A stretch of 64,000 nucleotides of DNA from Algoriphagus machipongonensis (GTDB lineage: Bacteria; Bacteroidota; Bacteroidia; Cytophagales; Cyclobacteriaceae). Below the pieces are notes generated by a model. It saw only the letters and a list, made by a program, of their open reading frames with translations, was not told where the DNA came from and ran no database searches. Of this stretch, positions 9,234-18,856 are shown in pieces. A program made the position numbers and the translations under genes. Location of the stretch: contig NZ_CM001023.1 of NCBI RefSeq assembly GCF_000166275.1, forward strand, positions 2,731,001-2,795,000, given 5' to 3'. The first letter of the stretch is position 1, and each line of letters starts with the position of its first letter.

Positions 9234-11288
9234 TTAAGACTTTTTGCTTACCGCTTCCGCTTCTTCTACTAACTGCTCATTCTTGTCGGCTAATCCCGCA
9301 GCAATGAAGGCATCTATTTCCGCATTTCTTTCTTGACCTTTATTCAAAAGGACTCCCAGTGAAATCATAACACCTATGCGGGTTCCCACTTTCTTTGCGG
9401 CTGTATTGAATAGGGGCTCCAATTCTTCATAAGAAACATCCTCTGCAAGCTTCGCAATATTTTCTCTGGCAGCAGCCAGTTTATCTCCAGAAAGATTGGT
9501 GTATTTCTTCGCTATCTTTTGAATCTCATTGATGGAAGATCTTTGACCTTGTGCTTGTCCACCTCCTTGATTTGCTGGCTTAGCGGATGGGTTGTTCTGT
9601 GTCGGAGCAGGTTTTTGCTTGGCCCATGAATCCCTCAGTCCAACCGTCTTATTAAAGACCAATTGTTCAGCTGAAGAATCCTTATCCAAAGTGAAGTAAC
9701 CCAATCGCTGAAACTGGAATTTATCATCCATTGATGCTTCCTTCAAATAAGGTTCTAAATATGCTTCTTTGATAATTTTTAAGGACTCAGGATTGACAAA
9801 TTCCATAAAGTTTTTGTCCTCATGGCTATCGGGTGCTTCATCTAAAAACAGTCGATCATATTCACGAACTTCCGCTTTGATCGCATGTTGAATGGAAACC
9901 CAGTGAAGCGTTCCTTTTACTTTTCTAGTACTCGCTTCTGTTCCGCTTCCAGATCTTGAATCTAAGTCAGCTGTACAGTGAATTTCAGTGATATTGCCTG
10001 CAGCATCCTTCACCACAGATTCCCCTTTGATGATATAGGCACTTTTCAATCGAACTTCATTTCCAAGAGTCAAACGGAAAAATTTATTCCCAGCTTGCTC
10101 TTTAAAGTCCTCTCTTTCAATATATAATTCTCCACTGAACGGCAAATCATGAGTCCCTGAGTTAGGATCTTCAGGATTATTTTCAGCGCTTAAAATTTCT
10201 GTTTTACCTGCTGGATAATTCGTAATTACCAATTTCACAGGGTCCAAAACACCCATCACTCGAGTAGCAGTTTTATTCAAATCCTCCCGGATACAATATT
10301 CCAGCAGGGATACATCTGTAACTGAATCCCTTTTGGATATTCCTGACAGATCAGAAAACTTACGAATAGAATCTGGTGTATAACCTCTTCTCCTCAAACC
10401 TGAAATAGTTGGCATACGTGGATCATCCCATCCAGAAACCGTCTTGCTTTGTACTAGCTCCAGTAATTTACGCTTACTCATTACCGTATAGCTGAGATTT
10501 CTTCGAGCAAACTCTCTTTGTTTAGGTCTCAGCAGGGAAGGGTCATAGATTTGATCTAAAAACCAGTCATAAAGCTCGCGGTGCATTTTAAATTCCAGGG
10601 TACAAAGGGAATGGGATACCTGTTCGATGTAATCCGACTCACCATGCGCCCAATCGTACATAGGATATATACACCAATCATTTCCTGTTCGATGGTGTGC
10701 CTTTCTAACGATTCTATAGATCAGTGGATCACGCATCAGCATATTGGGAGAGGCCATATCAATTTTCGCTCGGAGCACATAAGAACCCTGCTCAAATTCC
10801 CCTTCCTTCATACGTTCAAACAAATCCAGATTCTCTGCTACTGATCGATCCCGAAATGGACTTGCAACCCCCGGTTTAGTTGGGGTTCCTTTTTGCTCTG
10901 CCATTTCAGCTGCAGACTGTCCATCCACATAGGCCTTTCCTTCTTTGATCAATTGGATGGCCCAATCATACATCTGTTGAAAATAGTCGGAGGAGTAACA
11001 CTCCTTTGCCCATTGAAAACCCAACCATTCGATATCATGCTTTATAGCATCCACGTATTCCTGCTCTTCTTTGCTTGGATTGGTATCATCAAAACGAAGG
11101 TTTACCGGTGCATTATGTAGCTCTCCAAGTCCAAAATTCAGGCAAATAGATGCTGCGTGTCCAATATGCAAATAACCATTTGGCTCGGGAGGAAATCTGA
11201 AACGAAGTTTTTTCGGATCAAATCCTGCTGCCAAATCGTCTGCAATGATTTGTTCGATAAAATTAAGAGATGCGGATTCTTCAGTCAT
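9234..11288 (-). CDS. glnS: Glutaminyl-tRNA synthetase with C-terminal extension
   Basis: Class I aminoacyl-tRNA synthetase that charges tRNA-Gln in the cytoplasm. The HIGH signature is at residues 41-44 and the KMSKS-equivalent VMSKR at 269-273. RFPPEPNGYLHIGHA is diagnostic for the GlnRS/GluRS group, and the beta-barrel anticodon-binding region follows to about residue 560. At 684 residues it is about 130 longer than E. coli GlnRS: a low-complexity linker with NPSAKPANQGGGQAQG leads into a helical domain (about 590-684) reminiscent of the YqeY/GatB-type tRNA-binding domain of some GlnRS enzymes. That domain assignment is tentative. Confidence 0.95.
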   Translation of the reverse strand: MTEESASLNFIEQIIADDLAAGFDPKKLRFRFPPEPNGYLHIGHAASICLNFGLGELHNAPVNLRFDDTNPSKEEQEYVDAIKHDIEWLGFQWAKECYSSDYFQQMYDWAIQLIKEGKAYVDGQSAAEMAEQKGTPTKPGVASPFRDRSVAENLDLFERMKEGEFEQGSYVLRAKIDMASPNMLMRDPLIYRIVRKAHHRTGNDWCIYPMYDWAHGESDYIEQVSHSLCTLEFKMHRELYDWFLDQIYDPSLLRPKQREFARRNLSYTVMSKRKLLELVQSKTVSGWDDPRMPTISGLRRRGYTPDSIRKFSDLSGISKRDSVTDVSLLEYCIREDLNKTATRVMGVLDPVKLVITNYPAGKTEILSAENNPEDPNSGTHDLPFSGELYIEREDFKEQAGNKFFRLTLGNEVRLKSAYIIKGESVVKDAAGNITEIHCTADLDSRSGSGTEASTRKVKGTLHWVSIQHAIKAEVREYDRLFLDEAPDSHEDKNFMEFVNPESLKIIKEAYLEPYLKEASMDDKFQFQRLGYFTLDKDSSAEQLVFNKTVGLRDSWAKQKPAPTQNNPSAKPANQGGGQAQGQRSSINEIQKIAKKYTNLSGDKLAAARENIAKLAEDVSYEELEPLFNTAAKKVGTRIGVMISLGVLLNKGQERNAEIDAFIAAGLADKNEQLVEEAEAVSKKS

Positions 11289-11404
11289 AGATCAAAATTG
11301 AATTTCAAAATTAAGGCAAATGGGTGTATTTGCAACGGGAAAATGAAATTGCTTGAAACAGAGAAGGGCAAATAATAGAAGAATGAGGAATTTCTTTCGA
11401 ACAA

Positions 11405-11436
11405 AAAAAGGCGTAGGTAAACTACGCCTTTTTAAC
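11405..11436 (-). terminator. Rho-independent terminator of the HEYGH lipoprotein gene
   Basis: Perfect stem of about 10 bp (11407-11416 with 11422-11431) around a 5-base loop, with A/T runs on both sides so it could act in both directions. It lies just after the stop codon of the minus-strand gene at 11457-12692 and upstream of glnS. Confidence 0.75.
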
Positions 11437-11456
11437 AATACCTTTTTCTACTGGCA

Positions 11457-12692
11457 TTAAGAACCTACAAGACTAGGCAAAGCTGCATCAAAAAGATCAG
11501 CAAACTCTTGACTACTCAAGATTTCTCCTTGTTTTTTTGCACTATTCGCTAAGTCATAACCCCACTGAGCTGCTGCCATTCTTTGTAATGGAGTGCCATG
11601 GTGACCTGAATTTGAAAACCCACAATCTCCGATATTAAAAAATACTTCAAGGAATTGTTGAACTCTTTTCCACTGCATGGTTGCTCCACGAGCATGTGAA
11701 AGATAATAAGCTGAAAAAGCATCTGCCATCATTTCAGTTCTTCTTGTATTCTCGGCTCGATCAGATGAAATTGGATTGTCAAAAGTGCCCACAGCATATT
11801 GGATTTGATGACCATATTCGTGAGCTAGTATTGCTTGCGGAGCAACATCCTCAAAGCCTAGTCCGGTATATGCATCGAGAATGCCATCTCCCATTATAAT
11901 CTTAGATGGAATTAAATTGCCACCAAATTCAAAACTAGTTTGGGCAAAAGCATTGAACGTGAAAATTGGATGTTCCCCATTTCTATATTGTGAGAAATTT
12001 TCAAAGAGAAAAATTATCAAATCCGCATATAATTCAGCATTAGCTTGATCATCATTGTACAAGATTTTATCAATTCTAATCACTTTTTCTCTATCCAGTA
12101 ACATATTGCCATGCATTGCAGCTAATACAATGTCCTCAGAAGGTATGTCCCAAAAACGCTTTAAATCTTTAAACGTCTTAGTTAAGACTTGAGTGTGTTC
12201 CCCATCCAATCCAAAATACTGATCTTCAGAACTGTTTTCAAATAATAAAGCATCATAGGTGGGAAAGTCCAACATTCCAATAAAGGAGGCTAGTTGATAG
12301 ACAGTAAATCCAAATAGTGCAGGTTCATCCCAACCTTCCAATTCATTGTTTATCCAGTAATTAAAATCAGTAGGGCCACAGGGAGATGGTTCTACAGCCT
12401 CCATTGCTTGTCTAACCATTTCCCTGAAATTTTTGTAATCCTCACTCTCAATTTGCGGAGTACTTTCAGGATCTAATCTCTGATTAGAGTTTGATCCATT
12501 AATTCTTCCAAAATTTTCATGTAATAGGAGGTAATCCGGCAAAATTATTTTCCCATTATCTTGTGAAGAAAGTTCCGAAGAGGTAGTTGGATCTATTTTA
12601 TCACTTGGCTCTAATTCACAAGACGTAAGTAATAAAAATGAGAGGGCAAATATTCCTAGCCCGATTTTGTTGATTTTTTTGAGGAATGCCAT
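11457..12692 (-). CDS. Putative zinc metallopeptidase lipoprotein
   Basis: A 411-residue protein with a lipobox LLTSC (Cys25), so probably lipid-anchored outside the cytoplasmic membrane. HEYGH at residues 291-295 is an HExxH zinc-binding motif, and a downstream RRTEMMADAFSAYY segment provides the acidic third-ligand region (gluzincin-like). The C-terminal part, GHHGTPLQRMAAAQWGYD, resembles the YpfJ-type neutral zinc metallopeptidase family. Substrate unknown. It stands alone between glnS and a hypothetical gene. Confidence 0.7.
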   Translation of the reverse strand: MAFLKKINKIGLGIFALSFLLLTSCELEPSDKIDPTTSSELSSQDNGKIILPDYLLLHENFGRINGSNSNQRLDPESTPQIESEDYKNFREMVRQAMEAVEPSPCGPTDFNYWINNELEGWDEPALFGFTVYQLASFIGMLDFPTYDALLFENSSEDQYFGLDGEHTQVLTKTFKDLKRFWDIPSEDIVLAAMHGNMLLDREKVIRIDKILYNDDQANAELYADLIIFLFENFSQYRNGEHPIFTFNAFAQTSFEFGGNLIPSKIIMGDGILDAYTGLGFEDVAPQAILAHEYGHQIQYAVGTFDNPISSDRAENTRRTEMMADAFSAYYLSHARGATMQWKRVQQFLEVFFNIGDCGFSNSGHHGTPLQRMAAAQWGYDLANSAKKQGEILSSQEFADLFDAALPSLVGS

Positions 12693-12960
12693 AAAATTTA
12701 TTTGTTTAGTTTAAAAGTATTTCAAAAATCTAGAATATATGATTTAGTTATATGATGTATTTTTATCGTTTGGGCGTATTAAAAATTTAAATAAAATTCC
12801 TGGTTAATAATTTAATAAATAAAAAGATAGATTCTATTTAAACCCTTGTTTTTCAGTTAAATAAAAATTATTAATTCTTAAAGTTGATTTTTCGGATCTA
12901 TTCCAAATGGATTTCATTTTACTAATTATTTGTAAAAACTAAATACTCTAAAAAGTAAAA

Positions 12961-14406
12961 TTACCTGCCATACCTTTCTTCCAGATTGTTGTTCTCTCTT
13001 TCGTCAGGGTTTGACCGGATATATCTTCCATCTACTTGGTGGAAACCTGGAACTTTAATCAAACCTCTTTGCATAAAGGAAGCAAGATGCTCTACTAAAA
13101 ATCTTCTGCCTGTTTGTAAATGAAACATCACAAACCTATCTCTAAGTTTTGAATGATTTGCATCCACCAAATTCTCTTCCAAAGGCTTGTTTAACACCTG
13201 AATGTATACGGTAATAGCTCCATCTTCTAGAGTAATTAGGTCTGGATAAATCTCAAGATTTACTCCCTGAAAAGAAAGTTGATTGAGAGAAAGTGAATCA
13301 CCTAAGTTAGATAGGGACTGATCCAAGAACTTTTGAGCATAGTTCTGTGCAAAATTGGGGAGCTTATTATGGATGGTATCATTGATACCAATAGTTCCTA
13401 GTGTTAAAATATCAGCCAGCCAAACTAGAAAATCTGCCCACCAAGGCAAATCGATATCAATATCAACATCTCTGATACTTGCTTGCATTCTTAGACTCCC
13501 GGGGCCATGCTGAAAATAAATAGGTCCTTTCATAGTGACTTCAGCATCGTATTCTTTTTCAGTAAATTTTGCATCCAGATATAGCTGTCGATCATCCACT
13601 GTCAGGTTCAATTTAGTCACTCTCAAATCCACACCTTTGATATCCTCAAACCAGGATCTGAGTTCCTCTTTGGCTTCATCTACTAATGCCTGAACCAAGC
13701 TATCGGTAAATTGCGTGATAATTTCAGCCCTCATAGGAACAAAACTACCCCCTAAAGGTGCAGAAACATCACCTCCAGGCACATCGACGATCAAACCAAT
13801 AGCGTCTACATTGACTCCAGTACCACGCATCATATGTAATCCTACTGCCCAATCCGCATGGTTTGGTTTGTTTTCATTAAAAAAGAGAACTTCTTCTAAT
13901 CCATCCAATGCTGGTTCGATGAGATCCAATTCGAAATTATTCAGAAGCTGCATAAATTCAGGAGCTTGAATCATCGCTTCAACTTGACTGGCAGGCAAAG
14001 GTCCTTCGATAAAATCAATCCCCCCATAAGAAAGCGCTAAAACAGGAGCCTGATTTGTTCTCGCTTTCAGCACAGGGGTAATTTTAAGATGAATCTGGAA
14101 AGGAATGTCAAATAGATCTGGGCTATCTGCAGTAGGGGAGGAAACGCTCATTTTCACCCTACCAGAAAGGTTTAAAGTGGTATACTTATTATTAGTCGAA
14201 ACCACTTTCAACCTAAACTTGACCGGAGCTAATTGAACATCGATGTTGGCTGTAATCACCAAATCATCGTTTCCTGGAATAATCGGAAAATCTTGTGAAT
14301 TAGACAATTGATCAAAAAGACCTTGATCTTGTAAACTTTGGAGGAGCTCTTCAAAAACTTTTAGTGAAACTCCAAGGACTAGTTTTCCTTTGTTAATAGA
14401 ATTCAT
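12961..14406 (-). CDS. Hypothetical protein, possibly with a lipid-binding (TULIP-like) fold
   Basis: The 481-residue protein has no signal peptide, membrane helix or recognised catalytic motif. It is rich in beta-strand-like alternating patterns, with two long halves that could be related, and a short hydrophobic amphipathic stretch around WWADFLVWLADILTLGTIG. The pattern loosely recalls tubular lipid-binding (BPI/P47-like) proteins, but this is a guess without a search. The AT-rich 268-base gap downstream holds nothing recognisable. Confidence 0.55.
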   Translation of the reverse strand: MNSINKGKLVLGVSLKVFEELLQSLQDQGLFDQLSNSQDFPIIPGNDDLVITANIDVQLAPVKFRLKVVSTNNKYTTLNLSGRVKMSVSSPTADSPDLFDIPFQIHLKITPVLKARTNQAPVLALSYGGIDFIEGPLPASQVEAMIQAPEFMQLLNNFELDLIEPALDGLEEVLFFNENKPNHADWAVGLHMMRGTGVNVDAIGLIVDVPGGDVSAPLGGSFVPMRAEIITQFTDSLVQALVDEAKEELRSWFEDIKGVDLRVTKLNLTVDDRQLYLDAKFTEKEYDAEVTMKGPIYFQHGPGSLRMQASIRDVDIDIDLPWWADFLVWLADILTLGTIGINDTIHNKLPNFAQNYAQKFLDQSLSNLGDSLSLNQLSFQGVNLEIYPDLITLEDGAITVYIQVLNKPLEENLVDANHSKLRDRFVMFHLQTGRRFLVEHLASFMQRGLIKVPGFHQVDGRYIRSNPDERENNNLEERYGR

Positions 14407-14663
14407 ATGATCGAAAAAGTTTAATATCTAAGTAAAATACCTGATTTGTAGATTTATTCAAAATTAAATTTCATTGAGGATCAGAGAATTATGATAAAAA
14501 GAAAGATCTAATTATTGAATCTTATGATTTTGATAGGTTGTTGATTTCAAAATCGAGAAAAGACGAAAGTTTTATTCCTTATGGGACTAGATAATAATTG
14601 GCTGATCAAAAATCAGTTTTACCAAGGCATGGGCTTTGTACTTTTAAAAAGAAAAAATCATTT

Positions 14664-16184
14664 ATGGCCATCCTAGGTAAGCTCGTCAAAGCCGGAATAG
14701 ACATCACCGCAAAACTCCAATCAGAAGAAGAAAACCCGAAAATTTCTCAGGAAAATCAACTCAGGGATCTTTTAACTCAAGCCAAAGACACCGCTTTTGG
14801 CAAGTACTATGGCTTTTCTGAAATCCTACAATCCGACCAACTAGTGGAATCCTTTCAAAAAGAGGTTCCCATCTTTGATTACAAGCAAATGCATGAGCTT
14901 TGGTGGTCTAAACAGGAGCGTTTTGAGGATATTACCTGGCCAGGAAAACCTAATTTCTTTGCCCGAAGTAGCGGTACTACAGGGAAAAGCAGCAAACGAA
15001 TTCCCATAACAGACGAGTTTTTGGCTTCCATGAAATCTGTAGGTAGCTCCATGATCAGCTCTCTTCATGACTTCGACTTTCCAGAGACGCTTTTCGAATC
15101 TGAAATCCTGATGTTGAGTAGTTCTGCCAACCTGGAAAAAAATGATAGAGGTTTTGAAGAAGGAGAAATTTCTGGAATCAATGTGAGTAATTTCCCCGAT
15201 TGGTACGACATTTTCTACAGACCGGGAAAAGACATTGCCGCTATTCCCGACTGGGATGAGCGTGTAAATGCTATTGCTGAGCAAGCTCCTGAATGGAATA
15301 TTGGAGCCATTGCCGGAATTCCTTCCTGGGTTTTATTGATGCTGCAACGGATTATTAAAAAGCATAATTTGAAGCATATCCATGAGATTTGGCCCAACTT
15401 TCAAGTGTACGCCTCTGGAGGAGTAGCCTTCGAAACTTACCGGGAAGATTTCAATGCTATTTGTGGAAAACCCATTACTATAATGGATACCTATTTGGCC
15501 TCAGAGGGATTCATTTCTTATACTGGAACCCCGGGTTCAATGGACATGAAAATGGCACTTGAACATGGGTATTTCTTTGAGTTTATTCCTTTTGATGAAA
15601 GAGGTATCAATGAAACTGGAGAGCTGCTGGACGAACCATTGGTTTTGGGAATTGATGAAGTAGAAGTGGGGCAGGAGTATGTACTTATTCTCAGCTCATG
15701 TGCAGGGGCTTGGCGGTATATGATAGGAGATGTGATTCGCTTCCAAAGCTTGAATCCTCCTCAAATAAAGATTACAGGTAGAACCAAGTTTTTCCTCAAT
15801 GTGGTAGGCTCGCAACTTTCGGAAGAAAAGATGGATAAAGCCATTTTGGAATTAGCAGAAGCCCACCAATCGAGTATTAATGAATACATGGTGGCTGCCA
15901 TCAAAAATGAAGCTGGAGAATATATCCATCAATGGGTAATTGTCTCTGATTTAAAGACTGATGGCCTAGCAAAGGAACTGGATAAGCTCCTTCAAGCGGC
16001 TAATAAAAACTATGCGGTTGCTCGATCTAAAGCACTGAAAGACATTGATGTAAAAGTAATTTCCAAAAATCAATACACGGATTTTCTTGGCCAAAGCAAT
16101 AAAAAAGGAGGGCAGACCAAAACCCCAAAAGTCATGAAAGAAGAAAAAATGAAATCCTTACTGAAGTTTATATCTCAACTTTAG
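14664..16184 (+). CDS. GH3 auxin-responsive-family acyl-adenylating protein
   Basis: I start at ATG 14664 (506 residues); the frame is open from TTG 14598 but that leader is not conserved-looking. The protein has the GH3 family phosphate-binding motif FARSSGTTGKSSKRIP, then the core segments WPNFQVYASGGVAFETYRE and MIGDVIRF, and ITGRTKFFLNVVG near the mobile C-terminal domain. GH3 proteins belong to the ANL superfamily and adenylate carboxylic acids, in plants conjugating them to amino acids. Bacterial members are mostly uncharacterised; substrates are unknown. Its last 17 bases overlap the end of the convergent metallopeptidase gene. Confidence 0.85.
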   Translation: MAILGKLVKAGIDITAKLQSEEENPKISQENQLRDLLTQAKDTAFGKYYGFSEILQSDQLVESFQKEVPIFDYKQMHELWWSKQERFEDITWPGKPNFFARSSGTTGKSSKRIPITDEFLASMKSVGSSMISSLHDFDFPETLFESEILMLSSSANLEKNDRGFEEGEISGINVSNFPDWYDIFYRPGKDIAAIPDWDERVNAIAEQAPEWNIGAIAGIPSWVLLMLQRIIKKHNLKHIHEIWPNFQVYASGGVAFETYREDFNAICGKPITIMDTYLASEGFISYTGTPGSMDMKMALEHGYFFEFIPFDERGINETGELLDEPLVLGIDEVEVGQEYVLILSSCAGAWRYMIGDVIRFQSLNPPQIKITGRTKFFLNVVGSQLSEEKMDKAILELAEAHQSSINEYMVAAIKNEAGEYIHQWVIVSDLKTDGLAKELDKLLQAANKNYAVARSKALKDIDVKVISKNQYTDFLGQSNKKGGQTKTPKVMKEEKMKSLLKFISQL

Positions 16185-16836
16185 GCAAAACTGGAATTCG
16201 TTCATCGGGGCAAAGTTCTGCACCACGAATCGACATGTAATATTTTTTGATCTGATTTTGGTATTCTGGGGAAATAAAATCATTCTCAAGAATGTATTTT
16301 TTTGCGGCAATAATATCTTCTCGGAAACCATGACGAATGGCAATACTATCTGCTTCATGCTCTCGCTCACGTTTAAATTTATCCGAAAGAACGTAGCGAA
16401 TTCCATAGGTTACCATTCCCATATTGGAGTGGTTTTCATAATCCACAATATGCCCAAGTTCATGAGCAAACCATCCCCTCAAAACATTATCTGGCAAGTC
16501 AGCAATAAAGAGGTCATCTGAATCCAAAACTTTTTCTGCAACATCTAATTTATACCTTCTGTTTTTGCCAAAAATATCACTGAAATCAATGACCGGCTGA
16601 GCCTGCATAGTAGAGGAACTCAGGTTACTTTGAATCACATCAAAACCATAGCTATGGAGTTCCTTGTATTCCTGCCATACGTCAATAAAAGCAGTTTGAA
16701 TATTGGAATGAATACCTGGAGAAAAGATAGGAGAGCCCGTTGGTAGGGAAGGTGTCTGAATAGATTTATAGGTAATTCCACCGATCAAAATGAGAGCTAC
16801 AGCCCCTATCAATACTTTATTTTTATGTTGCATCAA
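16168..16836 (-). CDS. Membrane-anchored HExxH metalloprotease-like protein
   Basis: A 222-residue protein with one N-terminal hydrophobic helix (residues about 8-25) that could be an anchor. HELGH begins the zinc motif and EHEADSIAIRHGF lies about 35 residues later, a spacing and motif like those of gluzincins (M48-like). The body is otherwise small. The gene is convergent with the GH3-family gene and overlaps its 3' end by 17 bases. Substrate unknown. Confidence 0.65.
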   Translation of the reverse strand: MMQHKNKVLIGAVALILIGGITYKSIQTPSLPTGSPIFSPGIHSNIQTAFIDVWQEYKELHSYGFDVIQSNLSSSTMQAQPVIDFSDIFGKNRRYKLDVAEKVLDSDDLFIADLPDNVLRGWFAHELGHIVDYENHSNMGMVTYGIRYVLSDKFKREREHEADSIAIRHGFREDIIAAKKYILENDFISPEYQNQIKKYYMSIRGAELCPDERIPVLPKVEI

Positions 16837-16892
16837 GTATAAATACGCAAAGAGCGTTCCAGAGGTATTTAACCATAACCTTTGCCGTTTTC

Positions 16893-16910
16893 AAAACCTC
16901 GAAGGTTTTT
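16893..16910 (-). terminator. Weak terminator-like hairpin downstream of the TauE-like gene
   Basis: A 7-bp stem with a 3-base loop (16893-16899 with 16903-16909) and short flanking runs lies between the TauE-like gene and the next minus-strand gene. Confidence 0.4.
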
Positions 16911-16965
16911 ATATTCTAAGTTGGGTAGAAGTCAATAAATCAATTATAACTTAGATTTAATGATG

Positions 16966-17721
16966 TTATTTAAACAAAATAATGATTGCTCCCAAAGCGG
17001 TCAATACCAATATCATTTTTCTAAAAAAGGCCTCATCGATCATTTTGACGATTTTAATTCCCAGTAAAAATCCTAAGATAATTCCCGGGATCAGTTTCAA
17101 GTCGAGTAGGAGGGTTTCTGCAGAAATAGTGTTCCAGATAAAGAAATGAAAGGGTAATTTGAACACATTGATGATCAAAAAGAGCCAGGCAGCGGTACCA
17201 ATGAAGTGGTTTTTGGGCAATCGCATGGCAAGAAAGTAAATATTAGATATAGGTCCTGCCAAATTACCAACCATGGTGGTAAAGCCTGCCAGCGTACCAA
17301 CACCGCTTGAAAATGCCCAGTGAGTAGGTACCGTTTTTTCCTTTTTTTGATCCCAATAAACAATAAAAGCGACGGTTAGGAAGATAATGGTCGCCATACA
17401 GATTTTAAAGGCTTTTTCTGGAAGATCCATCCCAAACCAACTTCCCAATAAAATCCCCAAAATCATCCAGGGAAGAAATTTTGCTACATATTTCCATTGC
17501 GTATGCCGATTGTAATAAATCACAGCAAACACATCTGCCACCACCAAAAGAGGTAATACAATGCCTGTGGATTGCTTCGCTTCGAAGGCAATAGCCATAA
17601 AAGTTACATTGATGATGGCAATGCCTTTGATTCCAGATTTAGACAATCCGATAACAAAAGCGGCCAAAAAACTAAGAATCCATGAAGTAGTACTAATCTC
17701 GGAGGTAAAGGATAAAAGCAT
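16966..17721 (-). CDS. TauE/SafE-family membrane permease
   Basis: The reading frame is open to 17814, but the ATG at 17721 gives a 251-residue protein of the usual family length that begins shortly before the first helix. About eight hydrophobic segments are visible. The segments FVIGLSKSGIKG and GFTTMVGNLAGPISNIYFLAM match the two conserved repeats of the TauE/SafE (sulfite or organosulfonate exporter) family. Function is inferred from family only: export or uptake of small sulfur-containing anions. The greB gene lies upstream on the same strand. Confidence 0.85.
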   Translation of the reverse strand: MLLSFTSEISTTSWILSFLAAFVIGLSKSGIKGIAIINVTFMAIAFEAKQSTGIVLPLLVVADVFAVIYYNRHTQWKYVAKFLPWMILGILLGSWFGMDLPEKAFKICMATIIFLTVAFIVYWDQKKEKTVPTHWAFSSGVGTLAGFTTMVGNLAGPISNIYFLAMRLPKNHFIGTAAWLFLIINVFKLPFHFFIWNTISAETLLLDLKLIPGIILGFLLGIKIVKMIDEAFFRKMILVLTALGAIIILFK

Positions 17722-17880
17722 AGGTTGGGGGCAAGAGCGAAGAACAAAAATATCCCTAATAATTCCCAAACATATTAAAATCGATAAGTAATCAGAAAAA
17801 CTGTAGTTTTCCAAGCAGAAAAAAGGTGTTTTAAATTGTACCTCATGCTAAGCAATTCCTTCTAGTGATGATTAACGAAA

Positions 17881-18396
17881 CTACTTTTGATACTCTATTT
17901 TTAGAATTTTCCATACAAAATCACCCAATTTGGTACTAACAATCACCTCATCTCCAACAGCTTTACCAAGAAGCGATTTAGCCATGGGAGAGTCCATAGA
18001 GATATAATTTTTGTTACCAATTAACTCTTCGTAACCAACAATACGAAAACGATTTTTAAGCCCTTTCTTTTCGTTTTTAATTTCTACCCAAGCACCAAAA
18101 TTCACTTTTCCTTCTTGATTGGGGTGGTATTCGATCACTTTAAAGTCATCAATACATTTACGCAAATAGCGAAGGCGATTATCAATTTCTCTAAGACGTT
18201 TTTTGTTGTAATGGTAATCGGCATTTTCTGAACGATCTCCCAAACTTGCGGCCCATGCCACCTTTGCGGTAACGTCTGGACGTTCAACTCGCCACAAATG
18301 ATCATGTTCTTCCTTTAACTTTTGTAAGCCTTCGGAAGTAATCAATTGTGAACGATTGAGTTTTGGTAGAGTTGATTCTGGAATTTTTCGCCTCAT
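17881..18396 (-). CDS. greB: Transcription elongation factor GreB
   Basis: 171 residues with the N-terminal Gre coiled coil and C-terminal FKBP-like domain. The text GDRSENADYHYNKKRLREID is close to the GreB coiled-coil tip, where the acidic D and E residues sit that reach the RNA polymerase active site. Gre factors stimulate cleavage of backtracked RNA in stalled polymerase. The YHYNKKRLREIDNRLRYL text favours GreB over GreA. It appears as a single gene. Confidence 0.9.
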   Translation of the reverse strand: MRRKIPESTLPKLNRSQLITSEGLQKLKEEHDHLWRVERPDVTAKVAWAASLGDRSENADYHYNKKRLREIDNRLRYLRKCIDDFKVIEYHPNQEGKVNFGAWVEIKNEKKGLKNRFRIVGYEELIGNKNYISMDSPMAKSLLGKAVGDEVIVSTKLGDFVWKILKIEYQK

Positions 18397-18714
18397 GATA
18401 AAAGATCTTGTTTTGAAAATTTTCGCAAGATAATATAATGAAAGAACTCAAGCTGACTAATGAACAAATAGAATTCTAAGCGCAAAGAAATGCAATGCAT
18501 TCTTTAGGCTCCATTGAAATAATTCTAAGCCATGAGAATCGCTTATATGAAAACGACCTGGACCTTTGCCCGAATAAGGAAAATAGAGCGTTAAGCTTTG
18601 CTCAAGATTCTCTTGCATTCTGGCTGAGCAGGTATTTATTAATAGAGAATTATAAAAGCAGAATTAGTGTTAGAGCCGAGATTTGCTTTTGATAATCTTC
18701 AATATGTATTTGCT

Positions 18715-18770
18715 TTAACATAAAATCGAGCCGTTATCGTACTCTGTACCGATAACTGATTTTATGTTAA
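18715..18770. other. Long imperfect hairpin, attC- or REP-like
   Basis: The 13-bp arms 18715-18727 and 18758-18770 are perfect inverted repeats. Inside them a second stem pairs 18733-18742 with 18746-18756, with a one-base bulge. The result is a two-box hairpin of 56 bases with a mismatched spacer between boxes. A smaller inverted repeat with similar ACATAA/TTATGT arms follows at 18811-18828. The 18397-18856 gap holds these and no convincing gene. The layout resembles an integron attC site or an interspersed palindromic element, but I see no integrase in the window. Confidence 0.45.
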
Positions 18771-18856
18771 CCATCCGCTTGGCGACTGGACGCAATTCAT
18801 AATAATTGTTACATAATTTATATTATGTTAAATACAAATAAATAATACCTCTATAC

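Noticed and set aside
18495..18692. 65-codon open frame on the plus strand before the two-box hairpin
   Set aside because: Composition and lack of a recognisable start region or family make it likely noncoding, though as a cassette-like ORF next to the hairpin it deserves a search before being dismissed for good.
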